DNA of 64,000 bases from Fulvivirga marina (GCF_016775155.1 NZ_JAEUGD010000018.1:16048-80047), one strand, 5' to 3'. Positions 18,155 through 27,518 are shown, numbered from the stretch's first letter. Notes: a model not told the origin generated them from the sequence alone. Made by a program: numbers and translations.

Positions 18155-21100
18155 TTATTTATTAAGGTTGATTGTAAGTACTCTCTCAGAAGTAAATGTA
18201 TCGGTGCCCGGAAGCCTGTACCTGACGTTGAATCTCAGAGTTTCAAGGCTATACATATACTTGTAGGTGCCGATCAGGATAGACCTGACCCGCTGAGATG
18301 GATTGCTGTTGCCATCATATAAGTTGATCAGGGCGTTTTTTATATCGTAGTAATCGTAGTACCCATAAAAATCAAGGTCGTGCATGAAGTCGACAAGGCC
18401 CCCTTGTGATGGGTACGCTCCCATTTCTACCTGGCTTTCTTTTATTGCAGGGAAGAACTCCTGCTGAACAATGACGGGCTGATCTGGTGGTGCTCCGCCT
18501 TCCCGTGTTCCTCTTTCATCTACACTTCGCCATTCAATAACAGCTTGTGGATGCACCGGGTAGCCATTGTAAATGACGGGGTCTGCAAACCCTGTAAACC
18601 AGCTATTGTCATTCATCGGAGCAATAGAAACCACGGGCATAAACTTACTGGTACCACGTACTTCTGCTTTGTCAAAAAGCTCTGAAAGAGTTCCCCTTAG
18701 TCCGTACCGTTTGTATTGCTTCTCAAAAAGCAATTGGGAGAAGCTAAAGGATGGCATATCATCAATCTTGTCCAGGAACTTCTCATACTTGCTCGTTCTA
18801 AAGTAGTTCTCATACAGGTTAAAGCCCTGCCCAACCACAAGGTTGTTGAGCAATGCGGTTTGCTGTACGCTTACATTATTGTCTCCTTCATCCAATTGGC
18901 TCACGGATGTAATACTGATATTTGATTCTATATCAATGGCACTGTTTTTCGGCTCTCTGACCAACACCATTTTATAGGCTGTTTGTGTAGAGAGATCCGG
19001 CAGCACAAAAGATACCTTTTTGTTTGCCCTGCTATAGGATGCCGTGGTTTTAACAGGTACCTGTGAAGTGGCAACAAAGTGCATCTCATAGTTCATATCC
19101 GGGTCACTGAAAAGGTACTCCTGGTCGGTGTCCAGTAAGATGTAACCGCTTGTAGTCTCTTTCGTGTAGAAGTTGTATTGCCCCATGAAGGGGTAACCCG
19201 CCAAAACGTTGCTCTCTGGTATATAATCCGGGGCTTCTCCGGTAGTAAAGCTCAGGCTTTCTTCTTCGATCAGGTCTTTGCCGCCTTCGCTCATGTTTTT
19301 CCAAGTCCCTGATACTTTCTCCTGCCATACTACTTTGACCACTACATCAATCTTTGATTGCGGGGGTAGTATGCTTTCCGTTTTGTAGATCACACTGTTA
19401 CGGGCTTCGTTCCATACCAGTTTACCTTCCAAATCCTGCCCGTTGTGGGTTACTGAAAATTCGGTCAGGTTGACACGATAGAATTTATAGTCATTGTCTT
19501 TGTTCAATATCTCCATTGGCCTGCCCTCAGGAACACTCAATGCTACCTGTGGTTTTGTGAACACATCAACATCCTTGTCTTGATTTAGAGGTTTAATTTG
19601 TCCTATGGCTTTTACTCCTGTCACTGCATTGGTTCCTGCTATTTCACATTTCTCTCCTAATTCAAATTTGAATTTACATTTACCCTTTACAAGCCCACCC
19701 AGGATATTGAACTCGCCTGTCACGGCACCCCTCATATATACGGGGTTAGGGAGTTCCGCTTGCAGTACAGAGGCAAAGGCCATATTGATTATCGGAAACT
19801 CACCCTCAATAAACTTTAAGTTCACTTTTACCCCAATCTCGGCCATGATATACGCCCATGCCTGACCGCTTGCATACCAGCCGTTAATGCCGGGCGTTTG
19901 TCCTGTATTGGAACAGGTAAAGCTGCTCAAATCCCTTAACATCAGGTCGAAGCCTAAACCTGCGCCTATCTCTCCGTAGAATATCAGGAAATTGATCCTG
20001 CCTGTATTTAATTCTAAGGAAGTACCAAAGGCCATGCCCCTCGCATTAGCAAGCATTCCTTCATCCCTTGACATGTTCATTTCACCCGCGAGCTTGCTTA
20101 CCTGTGGTGGGAGATCGGGCATATCGGGGATGCGGTGCCCGGCCATGAAGTAGCTTTGGGCTACGACTGTAGGCCTATTTCCAAGCGCCACAAAAGCAAG
20201 CCCTATTTTCTTATCTGGCCGCCCGATATGGATAAACCAGTCGTCCGGACTAAAGTAAAGTTCTGCCCATCCCGCCAAATCATTCGGTCCCGTGCCTTTT
20301 AGCATATTGTAAACATTAATGTAGGTTTCGAGGGTGGCGTGGAATATCTTGTTTTCAAAGTCAAACCGCATCATAAGTTCAGCATAGAGCTTGACATCAG
20401 AATTGCTCCTGTCTTCTAAGGGAGTCATAAAGTAGGCATCACCCGTAAACTGGATATACTTTACACCTCCGTGGCTACCAAAGGCAATTTCAAACCAAGA
20501 GGTGCCATTAAACACATATGGATCGGGGGTCATGCCAATCGTTACACCAGCTTTGAAACCTAAACCTACATCAGCATCAGGGACGTAGGCGATCTCTGGC
20601 GTTGTACCATCGGGATTTAAAGGCCCCTGCTTCATGTGATAAAACAGCCCGCCTCCAAGCCTGTAGATAGCAAAGTTGGATGAGCCTAAAGGAATATTGA
20701 CATCGGACATTGCCGTCACATACCAATAGCGGTACTCGGGCAGCTTGCCAAAAGTGCCTACGGCATTGACCTGAAAGCCTACTATTTCGGCATCCAGCTT
20801 TCCGTTGAAACCATTGCCGTACACAGGATCGCTATCAAAGAACTTCACCTCTCCGTTAAGGGTATAGGCTTCTGTTTTTACATCCACCATTATATCATGG
20901 ACCCTTACTCTCTTAAATTCAAACTCGTGCCGTGTGGTGGTATATTCCCCTTCGGTGGTGGTGGTTTCTTTGAACTTGCCCTCCAAACCTACGGTCGTCT
21001 CCCCTGAAAAACCGCCAGAGCCGTCCATCAGGGTCAGCTTGGCATGGATAATAAGCGCTAAATCTTCCAATTTGTGATGCAGTCCTATGCTGTCTATTTG

Positions 21101-22468
21101 GAGGGGAAAGCCTGCCGTCATAGATTCGGTTTTTACTCCCCATTGCCCGCCCCGAACTACGGGGGCTTTGCTGGACAGTACCAAATTTTTGAAGTGCAAG
21201 CCCTTGGCGGTTATTTCGGACCCTCCGTTGATATCGGCTACCCCGTGTAACTTTGCATTGGCTACAAATCGCCCGCTATCACGCTCTAATGTTATTACAC
21301 TGTTTTCATCCAGTACAATATCCGCTAGTAATAGGTCTGAATGCAGGGTTTCCTTTGTCTGTACTAATACCTGATAGTCCAGGTCGCCACCATTCCAGTA
21401 AATGCCTGCTGCATATTTTGTCGGCTCATCAAAGAGCGGCAACTTCAAATCTCCATTGAACTCGCTGCCAATAAGCTGGTTTTTCAACATGATCACGTAA
21501 AACTTCTCTATGCTGAAAGGCCAGTTTGCCAGTGCGCCTTTGTCCAGGCTTACAAGTCCCTGCGCTGTAAATGCGCCCGTAAACCCATTACGGTCAATGA
21601 GCATGTTCCTTGCCTCTACAGAAATCCTTTTGCCGCTGACGTTTAGCTCTGGGGGTAGCTCTACTTTAAGCTCACCGAAGTGTATCCCCGTCCAGAACTC
21701 GGGGTAGGTGCCAAACTCAGCCTCGTATTCTTCCGGTAGTTTAAAGCCTTGTGCATTGCGATCGTCGCTAAAATCAAGGGTAACTGCCCTTGCAGTAAAC
21801 CGGAAGCCGGGGAGCTGTCGCACTTCAAATGCAGGCAGGTTGATTTGAGTGATAATTGAACCGGGATCAGTGGCCTGAACCCTGAAATCGGCTACAACGG
21901 GCTTGCCGGGGATATCGGCATTCGCTGCCGTTTCCTGTGATACAGTAACATTGCCATTCAGGGAGAGGTTTTTAAAGCCGTTACAATCCCATTCAATGTA
22001 ATTTTGCCCTGTTTCCGATAGTAGGTTAATGGTAATATGTTGACCAATCGGTAACGCTTCATCGGTGAGCATGACAAGCCGTGTGCCTGTTGAAGCTGCA
22101 ATACCTCCTTTGTGTATTTTAAGCTTTAAGGCGGCAAAGGCCACACGCCTGTCGATAAGGGGAAAGTACAGGGATACATAAGCATTGACATAGGTGGCCT
22201 CAGTTGTCACGACCAGGTTATCAAACAAGATATACTGGAGGCGGCCATTAATTTCTTTTACAACACCCAGGGGCAAATGAGCAAGGTCATCATCAGTCAT
22301 TTGGCTGACTATGCGATTTTGCTCTATGACATAGTCCTGCAAGGCATGGACTTTTAAGGCCAGTTGCGCGGTGTCAGCCGTAACGCTGTCTGCTATGAAT
22401 ACATCGGCTGAGACATCGAGGCTAATGACGATTAATATTAAAACAAATATATACCTGAATAACGTCAT
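18155..22468 (-). CDS. very large exported beta-rich protein, first gene of the surface operon
   Basis: A 1437-residue protein with a signal peptide (MTLFRYIFVLILIVISLDVSA). The rest is dominated by beta-strand patterns, with many amphipathic strands of the type 'GLHHKLEDLALIIHAKLTLM' and glycine-rich turns. Its middle resembles long repetitive beta-sheet or groove proteins rather than an enzyme. A Cys-Thr/His-poor composition gives no metal site. I do not recognise a named family. It heads the operon that also encodes the lipoprotein, FN3, SprB-like, barrel and TANFOR-like proteins, so it is probably a structural part of that surface or secretion apparatus. Confidence 0.7.
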   Translation of the reverse strand: MTLFRYIFVLILIVISLDVSADVFIADSVTADTAQLALKVHALQDYVIEQNRIVSQMTDDDLAHLPLGVVKEINGRLQYILFDNLVVTTEATYVNAYVSLYFPLIDRRVAFAALKLKIHKGGIAASTGTRLVMLTDEALPIGQHITINLLSETGQNYIEWDCNGFKNLSLNGNVTVSQETAANADIPGKPVVADFRVQATDPGSIITQINLPAFEVRQLPGFRFTARAVTLDFSDDRNAQGFKLPEEYEAEFGTYPEFWTGIHFGELKVELPPELNVSGKRISVEARNMLIDRNGFTGAFTAQGLVSLDKGALANWPFSIEKFYVIMLKNQLIGSEFNGDLKLPLFDEPTKYAAGIYWNGGDLDYQVLVQTKETLHSDLLLADIVLDENSVITLERDSGRFVANAKLHGVADINGGSEITAKGLHFKNLVLSSKAPVVRGGQWGVKTESMTAGFPLQIDSIGLHHKLEDLALIIHAKLTLMDGSGGFSGETTVGLEGKFKETTTTEGEYTTTRHEFEFKRVRVHDIMVDVKTEAYTLNGEVKFFDSDPVYGNGFNGKLDAEIVGFQVNAVGTFGKLPEYRYWYVTAMSDVNIPLGSSNFAIYRLGGGLFYHMKQGPLNPDGTTPEIAYVPDADVGLGFKAGVTIGMTPDPYVFNGTSWFEIAFGSHGGVKYIQFTGDAYFMTPLEDRSNSDVKLYAELMMRFDFENKIFHATLETYINVYNMLKGTGPNDLAGWAELYFSPDDWFIHIGRPDKKIGLAFVALGNRPTVVAQSYFMAGHRIPDMPDLPPQVSKLAGEMNMSRDEGMLANARGMAFGTSLELNTGRINFLIFYGEIGAGLGFDLMLRDLSSFTCSNTGQTPGINGWYASGQAWAYIMAEIGVKVNLKFIEGEFPIINMAFASVLQAELPNPVYMRGAVTGEFNILGGLVKGKCKFKFELGEKCEIAGTNAVTGVKAIGQIKPLNQDKDVDVFTKPQVALSVPEGRPMEILNKDNDYKFYRVNLTEFSVTHNGQDLEGKLVWNEARNSVIYKTESILPPQSKIDVVVKVVWQEKVSGTWKNMSEGGKDLIEEESLSFTTGEAPDYIPESNVLAGYPFMGQYNFYTKETTSGYILLDTDQEYLFSDPDMNYEMHFVATSQVPVKTTASYSRANKKVSFVLPDLSTQTAYKMVLVREPKNSAIDIESNISITSVSQLDEGDNNVSVQQTALLNNLVVGQGFNLYENYFRTSKYEKFLDKIDDMPSFSFSQLLFEKQYKRYGLRGTLSELFDKAEVRGTSKFMPVVSIAPMNDNSWFTGFADPVIYNGYPVHPQAVIEWRSVDERGTREGGAPPDQPVIVQQEFFPAIKESQVEMGAYPSQGGLVDFMHDLDFYGYYDYYDIKNALINLYDGNSNPSQRVRSILIGTYKYMYSLETLRFNVRYRLPGTDTFTSERVLTINLNK

Positions 22469-22794
22469 GGTTATTTTTTTTATGCGTTGATTTTGGACAA
22501 ATGGGTCCTGTTAAGCTTGTAAAGGGCTTATCAACTTTACTTAAATACTATATGGGGATTACTAATGGGGCTTTGATCGTAGAGCCTGCCTTAAATCAGG
22601 TGATCATATACTGTTCAAGTTTTGCGTGACTCTATAAATCTTTCAAAGCTATTATTATTATCCTATAATAAAAAAGCAACTTAATACCATTACTTACATG
22701 CTGGTTTGGCTTACTCACAACCTTTTAAAAGTTATTTAATAGTTGTTTGTCAGGCTGTTTGCCTGTTGCAGTGGTGGCAATCAGTGCAATTGTC
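22469..22794. promoter_or_regulatory. leader/promoter region of the surface operon
   Basis: A 326-base gene-free gap before the long leftward operon. On the minus strand it has a TAGCTTTG box at 22644-22651 that matches the Bacteroidota TAnnTTTG -7 element; a convincing -33 partner is not obvious. The remaining 180-base leader before the ATG at 22468 is long enough to carry regulatory structure. This is a prediction only. Confidence 0.35.
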
Positions 22795-23061
22795 TTACAT
22801 TCTTGAATGGCCGTCCTTACCCTTTTTGTCTTTTCTGCTGTTTGCTGCTCGTTCAAAATGGACTGCATTCCTTCGCTCTATTTCATGACGGATCGACATA
22901 TACCGCAGGCTATCTTCAAGAAGCCTGATCTTTTCGTTCAACGATATTTTTATCTTCTCTGCTTTTATCTTGTTTCCCCTGGCATTTTGGCCCTCATAAA
23001 CGGCAAAGGCCATACTCAGGGCAAACAATACGATTAAAGGTACTATTACTCTTTTTTTCAT
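22795..23061 (-). CDS. small membrane-anchored coiled-coil protein
   Basis: An 88-residue protein with an N-terminal hydrophobic helix (VIVPLIVLFALSMAFAV, about 5-21), which may be uncleaved, followed by a heptad-rich helix (KIKAEKIKISLNEKIRLLEDSL) and a very basic tail (NSRKDKKGKDGHSR). The layout resembles small phage Rz-like or anchor proteins, but there is no direct support. It is in the leftward run with the next three small genes. Confidence 0.5.
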   Translation of the reverse strand: MKKRVIVPLIVLFALSMAFAVYEGQNARGNKIKAEKIKISLNEKIRLLEDSLRYMSIRHEIERRNAVHFERAANSRKDKKGKDGHSRM

Positions 23062-23076
23062 AGACTTAGTTATTTG

Positions 23077-23310
23077 TTAAGACTTCCACAAGGGTAGCCT
23101 GTTGATGATTTCTTTATACGCATACAATACTCGCTTATATTCTTCTGTACCCATAGGGACCTCTGGCACAAAATCATGACTTAAGTGAGAGAGCCAGTTT
23201 AATGCACTATCTTGGCGGACAAGCCGTTGCTCAATATTTAACTCAGCAACATTTGCCCCTTGCAGGATGTAATAGAAGTTGTGGTTATAGTATATTTTAA
23301 TTTTGCTCAT
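23077..23310 (-). CDS. small hypothetical protein
   Basis: A 77-residue protein with a short N-terminal beta segment (KIKIYYNHNFYYIL) and helices after it. No motif is recognised. Tight spacing (15 bases to the next gene, 9 from the previous) shows that it belongs to the small-gene operon between the XRE repressor and the surface operon. Confidence 0.5.
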   Translation of the reverse strand: MSKIKIYYNHNFYYILQGANVAELNIEQRLVRQDSALNWLSHLSHDFVPEVPMGTEEYKRVLYAYKEIINRLPLWKS

Positions 23311-23319
23311 CTACAGCAT

Positions 23320-23634
23320 TTAGTTAACAGGGCAGTTCACTGGGTCTTTGATCAGGATCACCTGCAGCACTCTCCGAAGACGTTTTAGTTGCTCTACCTG
23401 CCCCTTCAGGCTGTAATGCATAAATTCAAAGCTTCTTTCATAATCCTCCAGGATGTTGGCCTTTTCCATAATCTCATAAAGCCCTTTTTCATAAATGAAG
23501 TGAGCAAATTCCATGTTGGTCCCTTCATACAACTTTGCCAGTTGGGTACTGTCTCGGATCAGATCGTTAACAGCCCCTAGGAGTTGTCCGTAGCGTTCTA
23601 CCGATGCTTCCCAATTGGTGCTTTTTCTTTCCAT
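23320..23634 (-). CDS. small helical hypothetical protein
   Basis: A 104-residue helical protein (LRDSTQLAKLYEG..., EKGLYEIMEKANILEDYERSF) with no recognised family. It is part of the small-gene operon and starts just after a strong G/C-rich hairpin, so its expression may be separated from the HTH gene upstream. Confidence 0.5.
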   Translation of the reverse strand: MERKSTNWEASVERYGQLLGAVNDLIRDSTQLAKLYEGTNMEFAHFIYEKGLYEIMEKANILEDYERSFEFMHYSLKGQVEQLKRLRRVLQVILIKDPVNCPVN

Positions 23635-23657
23635 TGTTTTTTTCTTTAAGGGGGCTC

Positions 23658-23687
23658 CCGGGGAGAGACACTTGCAACTCCCCCCGG
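23658..23687 (-). terminator. G/C-rich hairpin between two operon genes (attenuator or terminator)
   Basis: An inverted repeat (CCGGGGAG ... CTCCCC(C)CGG, 12-base loop) lies between the HTH gene (stop at 23725) and the next gene. On the minus strand it is followed, after a C-rich run, by a short T-poor, A-rich stretch rather than a classical U-tract, so an attenuator or RNA-processing hairpin is as likely as a terminator. Confidence 0.45.
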
Positions 23688-23724
23688 ATAGCCGTTAACT
23701 CAAACACGTCAGACAAGAGTGTTT

Positions 23725-23970
23725 CTAAGCATTGTTCTTTTTCACGAATGACATCACTATTTCACCCTCGGTTGTATATCTGTAAGCGGTTAGGTTCCTG
23801 TCATACACAATCGGGGCATTGAAGTCTTCTTTCATGATCCTAAGCATGTTAAATATGCTTCTTGGTGATACTCCCAGTCTTTTTGCCAGGTCTTTCGCAT
23901 TACCCGAACAGCCTTTCCTAATAAGCGCGTCCGTGCGCTCTATTCGTTCTAAAAGTTTTATTTCCTTCAT
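23725..23970 (-). CDS. small HTH transcriptional regulator
   Basis: An 81-residue protein with a winged HTH of the HTH_11 type: helix 1 ERIERTDALIRK, then GNAKDLAKRLGVSPRSIFNMLRIM, where the second and third helices fit a canonical helix-turn-helix, followed by a beta hairpin (APIVYDRNLTAYRYTTE). It probably binds DNA to control this element. It is flanked on both sides by intergenic hairpins. Confidence 0.7.
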   Translation of the reverse strand: MKEIKLLERIERTDALIRKGCSGNAKDLAKRLGVSPRSIFNMLRIMKEDFNAPIVYDRNLTAYRYTTEGEIVMSFVKKNNA

Positions 23971-24015
23971 TTTTAATTGTTTGGGTAAATGACTTTCTAA
24001 ACCATTTTAAGGTAT

Positions 24016-24041
24016 GGGAGGTGTTATTGCCCACACCTCCC
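24016..24041. other. perfect 9-bp-stem hairpin between regulatory genes
   Basis: GGGAGGTGT at 24016-24024 pairs perfectly with ACACCTCCC at 24033-24041, with an 8-base loop. It has no T-run on either side, so it is not a standard terminator. It lies between the 94-residue gene and the HTH gene and may be a protein-binding site, an RNA operator or a stabilising hairpin. Confidence 0.5.
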
Positions 24042-24086
24042 GTTTCACCCGTCAACCTAAACCAAATCAATCGGGTTATTTTACCC

Positions 24087-24371
24087 TTATACAAGTGGCA
24101 TTCGTTCAGTCATTAACTTTCTTTTAAACTGATAATTGATCTTTTCTCTTTTTAAAAGCTTGGTTTCCGCTTCCATGTCTGCCAAAAGCCCCTGAAACCT
24201 TGCTCCATAGGTAGACAGGTTGCCATTCAACTCTTCTTTTAGGTCGGATTCTGCCAGCTTGCTAATGAATTCGATGTTGGCTTCAAATAGCTCCTGCGTA
24301 ATGACTTCCATTTTCATGGCTAGCATATCCATGCTATGAATTACAGTCTGATAATCTTTTACAGTAGACAT
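24087..24371 (-). CDS. small coiled-coil/helical protein
   Basis: A 94-residue, all-helical protein (long heptads through LLADMEAETKLLKREKINYQFKRKL) with no recognised domain. It is the first gene of the leftward small-gene operon, divergent from the XRE repressor gene, and both are probably controlled by the palindrome between them. Confidence 0.5.
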   Translation of the reverse strand: MSTVKDYQTVIHSMDMLAMKMEVITQELFEANIEFISKLAESDLKEELNGNLSTYGARFQGLLADMEAETKLLKREKINYQFKRKLMTERMPLV

Positions 24372-24506
24372 ATGCTTTGATTTAATTCATTACTGTTCAG
24401 CGGGGCGAGCTGCTTCAAATTCCTTCACATAAACTCCTTCTTACCCTTTGTACAGATAATGCCTTTCCAAATGGATTTTGAACATGGCAATTCTGTACCT
24501 TTTACA

Positions 24507-24549
24507 TATATTTGATTTTGCGCTATATAATAAACACACCTGATCAGGT
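24507..24549 (+). promoter_or_regulatory. palindromic operator and -7 box in the divergent region
   Basis: The 12-base perfect palindrome ACCTGATCAGGT (24538-24549), extended by CACA/TGTG arms with one extra base, lies between the divergent XRE repressor and the leftward operon. A plus-strand TATATTTG box (24507-24514) matches the Bacteroidota -7 consensus. The simplest reading is the repressor's own operator. The assignment is inference. Confidence 0.5.
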
Positions 24550-24590
24550 GGTGTGCGCTTATTTAGCTCATGTTTTAAAATTATAAATTT

Positions 24591-25082
24591 GTGTTTAATA
24601 AAGCAACAATTCAGGAGAAAGTTTGTCATTTCCGTACTGTGAAAGGCTACTCGCAAGTGGAACTAGGGTTGAAAATTGAGGAAATCACTGGGCAACCCTA
24701 TGATAGGCATGCGATTTCAGCCTATGAAACCGGCCGTAGAAGGATACCTGCTTATTTGGTGCCTGTGCTGGCAGAAATATTTGAGATTACAACGGATGAA
24801 CTCTTCTACTCTAAGGAAGAGATCCGGAAATTTGATCAGATTGATCAACTAAGTGCTCAAATGGTTGACTATCGAGAGTTATCTAACACCAACCCGGAAG
24901 AAGCTGCGAAAGCGGCACTTGATTTATTAAAGGAGGCAAGAAAAGAAATTCAGACTTTAAAAAGCCAGTTAGCGGTAAGTAAAAATGAAGTATCAGAGGC
25001 CCATAAGAAAATATCTGTTATGAAGGATGTGATTAAGAAATGGAAAAAGCACGTAAAACAGTTTATGAATTATAACCCTTAA
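24591..25082 (+). CDS. XRE-family repressor with coiled coil
   Basis: A 163-residue protein with an N-terminal HTH_3 domain (EKVCHFRTVKGYSQVELGLKIEE through RHAISAYETGRRRIPAYLV, then LAEIFEITTDELF, about residues 9-70) and a C-terminal coiled coil (about 95-150) that should allow dimerisation. It starts with GTG; no in-frame ATG lies near. It is divergent from the small-gene operon, the usual place for a phage-like or element repressor. A TAAATTTG sequence overlapping the start codon leaves some doubt about the exact start. Confidence 0.8.
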   Translation: MFNKATIQEKVCHFRTVKGYSQVELGLKIEEITGQPYDRHAISAYETGRRRIPAYLVPVLAEIFEITTDELFYSKEEIRKFDQIDQLSAQMVDYRELSNTNPEEAAKAALDLLKEARKEIQTLKSQLAVSKNEVSEAHKKISVMKDVIKKWKKHVKQFMNYNP

Positions 25083-25093
25083 TAATTCAATAA

Positions 25094-26428
25094 CTATTCC
25101 GTATCCTCTATGTTAAGTTCAGCGCTAACATCTTCTAAATCCTGGTAAAAGCCTGCCATTCCGACTTGTAGCCTCTCTTTTTCTTTCTTCTCTTTCCTTA
25201 GCCTTTTTCTGTAAAAAAACACGCTAAGAACTATAGCCAGTAAGCACGCCCCTATGAGTTCTAAATATTTCGTTTGGCTGGCACTAAACTTTTCGTCCTT
25301 TTCTTTTAACGCCTGTTTTCTTTCCTGATTGACCTCTGCCGCTCTAATAGAAGCTTGTCGGTAAAGGGTTTCCAGGTTGTTGCGCTGCTCTTCCTGCTGT
25401 TGACTTCTTTGATTATATACTTTCAGATATTCTCCCTGACGAGACAATTGATCATAATTTAGGTTTTGTACCACACTATATAAAGTACTTAAACCGTTAA
25501 GCGCGATACCCAACTCCTTTGAGGAAAGGTCTGCCTTGGAGAGTTGCACTACTTCATCATACAGCACTAAGGCTTTTTCATTATTACCTTTTAGTGCTTC
25601 CAATTCCGCACTATAATTAAGATTTGGTCTTAGATCTGCCCCTTCAATTTTATTTTTGAGCGCGATTGCCTGAGACAGCCATTTTTCTGCTTCCGCTATA
25701 TTTCCTTCTTTAATATAGGTTTCAGCAATGTTTCCATATATGTATGAGGTTTGAAGTTCACTTGCCGAATATTCAAGTGCCCTGTTATAATATTGTCTTG
25801 CCTCATTAAACTCCTGTTGCTTAAAATGTAATTTACCATACAAATTTAAAAACTCACCAATGTGGGTATTGTTGCCCAAACCTTTTGCCAAGTCTATCCC
25901 TTGCTTAAGATATAATTCAGCCTTGTAAAAACGGTTTCCATCAATATGTATAAGCGAGATATTTTGATACACCCAGGATAGCTTTTCTTTACGTTCAGCT
26001 TTTAAGAAAGCTTGTTCCGCCTTTTCAAAATGTGATAATGCTTTCTCATAAAAAGCTGCTTGATAGTAGATGCTTCCTAAATTCAAATAAACCAACCCTT
26101 GATGATAGGAGTCATTATTTTTTCCATAAAGCTCCAAAGCTTCGCTGTATGAATTGGTAGCTGTCTCGTAGTCGCCTGTATTTCTTTTCAATACAGCATT
26201 GTAAGTATAATATTTGGCCAAAAATTCGTTGTTTCCTAGTTTTTGAGCCTGCACTTTAAGTTTTTCAAGTAATGGATAAGCAAACTCAGGTTCACTTTTG
26301 TGCTTCAGAAATTCGGTGTGGGTAAGCTCTAAATCTTCAGTCTCCTTATTTTTAACCTCAATTATTTCATCGGGACTGCAAGCAAGAAAGGTTGATACAA
26401 GTGACAGGCAAAAGATTAGCTTCCACAT
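25094..26428 (-). CDS. TPR-repeat lipoprotein with a C-terminal membrane helix
   Basis: The start is taken at the Met that opens a lipoprotein signal (MWKLIFCLSLVSTFLAC); this gives 444 residues, versus 466 from an earlier ATG. At least six TPR repeats follow (for example EKALSHFEKAEQAFLKAER; AELYLKQGIDLAKGLGN; GNIAEAEKWLSQAIAL). A coiled coil comes next, then a membrane helix (LELIGACLLAIVLSVFFY) and a charged tail. This layout is like Bacteroidota TPR sensor proteins that lack the LuxR-type HTH. It is convergent with the XRE gene, stop to stop 11 bases apart. It may sense or scaffold in the envelope. Confidence 0.75.
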   Translation of the reverse strand: MWKLIFCLSLVSTFLACSPDEIIEVKNKETEDLELTHTEFLKHKSEPEFAYPLLEKLKVQAQKLGNNEFLAKYYTYNAVLKRNTGDYETATNSYSEALELYGKNNDSYHQGLVYLNLGSIYYQAAFYEKALSHFEKAEQAFLKAERKEKLSWVYQNISLIHIDGNRFYKAELYLKQGIDLAKGLGNNTHIGEFLNLYGKLHFKQQEFNEARQYYNRALEYSASELQTSYIYGNIAETYIKEGNIAEAEKWLSQAIALKNKIEGADLRPNLNYSAELEALKGNNEKALVLYDEVVQLSKADLSSKELGIALNGLSTLYSVVQNLNYDQLSRQGEYLKVYNQRSQQQEEQRNNLETLYRQASIRAAEVNQERKQALKEKDEKFSASQTKYLELIGACLLAIVLSVFFYRKRLRKEKKEKERLQVGMAGFYQDLEDVSAELNIEDTE

Positions 26429-26573
26429 GGATAAAGAATGTTTTAGGTTGATGCGTAAATATGGGTCGACAAATATGTCTATAATATTATGCAATCAATA
26501 TTTATATATTTCCAAAACCTTACTTATATAAGGAAACTAATCTTTTTCTCATAGTAAGTGATATTGAGTTTTC

Positions 26574-26732
26574 TCAATCATTAAAATCATCAATGCCAGC
26601 TTCTTTAGGTTGATCACCTTCCGTTTTTAGTACATGATCATTAGCTGGGGAAACTTCCTCTTCCTGACATGAGGTGAAAGTCAGCCCAAATGTGGCAATA
26701 AATGCAATAGCGGCAATTTTTCTAATTTTCAT
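26574..26732 (-). CDS. 52-residue lipoprotein
   Basis: A short frame with a clear lipoprotein signal: Lys/Arg start, hydrophobic core (IAAIAFIATFG), lipobox LTFTSC, then an acidic tail (QEEEVSPAND), as in surface-exported lipoproteins. It is upstream of and in the same direction as the TPR lipoprotein, so the two are likely one unit. No function is recognised. Confidence 0.65.
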   Translation of the reverse strand: MKIRKIAAIAFIATFGLTFTSCQEEEVSPANDHVLKTEGDQPKEAGIDDFND

Positions 26733-27518
26733 TGTTTTTGAATTTAAATGGTTTAGTTAATTTTTGGTCATCAGGCAATTGAATAAGACCGTCACAAACT
26801 TAATTGTTTCATATACCATCCTCTAATGGTATTTTAAGGCAATGTTACGCTGGTAATGAATAGGTTATACTTGTATGGCTTTGAACAACAAACTAATTCG
26901 CAACCAATGGCAAGTAAAAGTGTTTTGTATAAAGCAGATATGCTTTACTGTACAGTAATAAGGCAATTGATATAAAATACTCTATCGAAGTGTCATTTTG
27001 ATCCAATTGCTTACACAGAAATTTTGATAATTATCGATTACCAAAATGATTTGGCATGCATAAAACCGTATAGACCATTTCAGGGACGGTTTATATTTGA
27101 CATTTATTGGATGATAAAATGGTTTAAAGAATTTCAAGCATATGACCTCTTTTGTGGGTTATCAAAATGACCATAAATTCACCTCTCTATACTAAAATAT
27201 TCCTGTGATGTTTGGTTAAAAATACCCAAGGTTGGGTATTGACAACAAGATCATAGCTGGATTATCTTTAAAAATTCTTTGCAAATGGAACCTTTAGGTT
27301 TGGAAAGTGTAAGGCTGCATAGGGAAAGTTTTAGATGGAGTTGCCGGTAAAAGTTATTATATAGGAGTGGTTGGGTTGCTACACCCGATTGTAGTCATTT
27401 GTAAACATTTAAAAATGGATAAACACTGTTTATCTGGTAATTATAATTAAACAGCTATATAGCAGGTAAAGTGCATGCACTTTATCCGTACGTTGGGCTG
27501 CATTAGAGAAAACTAAAA
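26733..27518. other. long A+T-rich intergenic region with palindromes
   Basis: Nearly 800 bases without a gene. It holds a 14-base palindrome TTACTGTACAGTAA (26945-26958), preceded by an AAAGCA/TGCTTT inverted pair, and an 18-base perfect palindrome TAAAGTGCATGCACTTTA (27467-27484). A GTTGGGC heptamer follows about 30 bases before the AAA gene start and matches the GTTRRRY form of integron core sites, but I found no partner core site. The region marks the left edge of the cassette-like array. Confidence 0.45.

Noticed and set aside
24441..24656. A 71-codon minus-strand frame across the divergent promoter
   Set aside because: It overlaps the operator and the start of the XRE gene, and the product has no recognisable features.
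27488..27495. Integron attC/attI core site (GTTGGGC)
   Set aside because: The heptamer matches GTTRRRY, but I found no paired core with the required imperfect palindrome and no integron integrase in the window.
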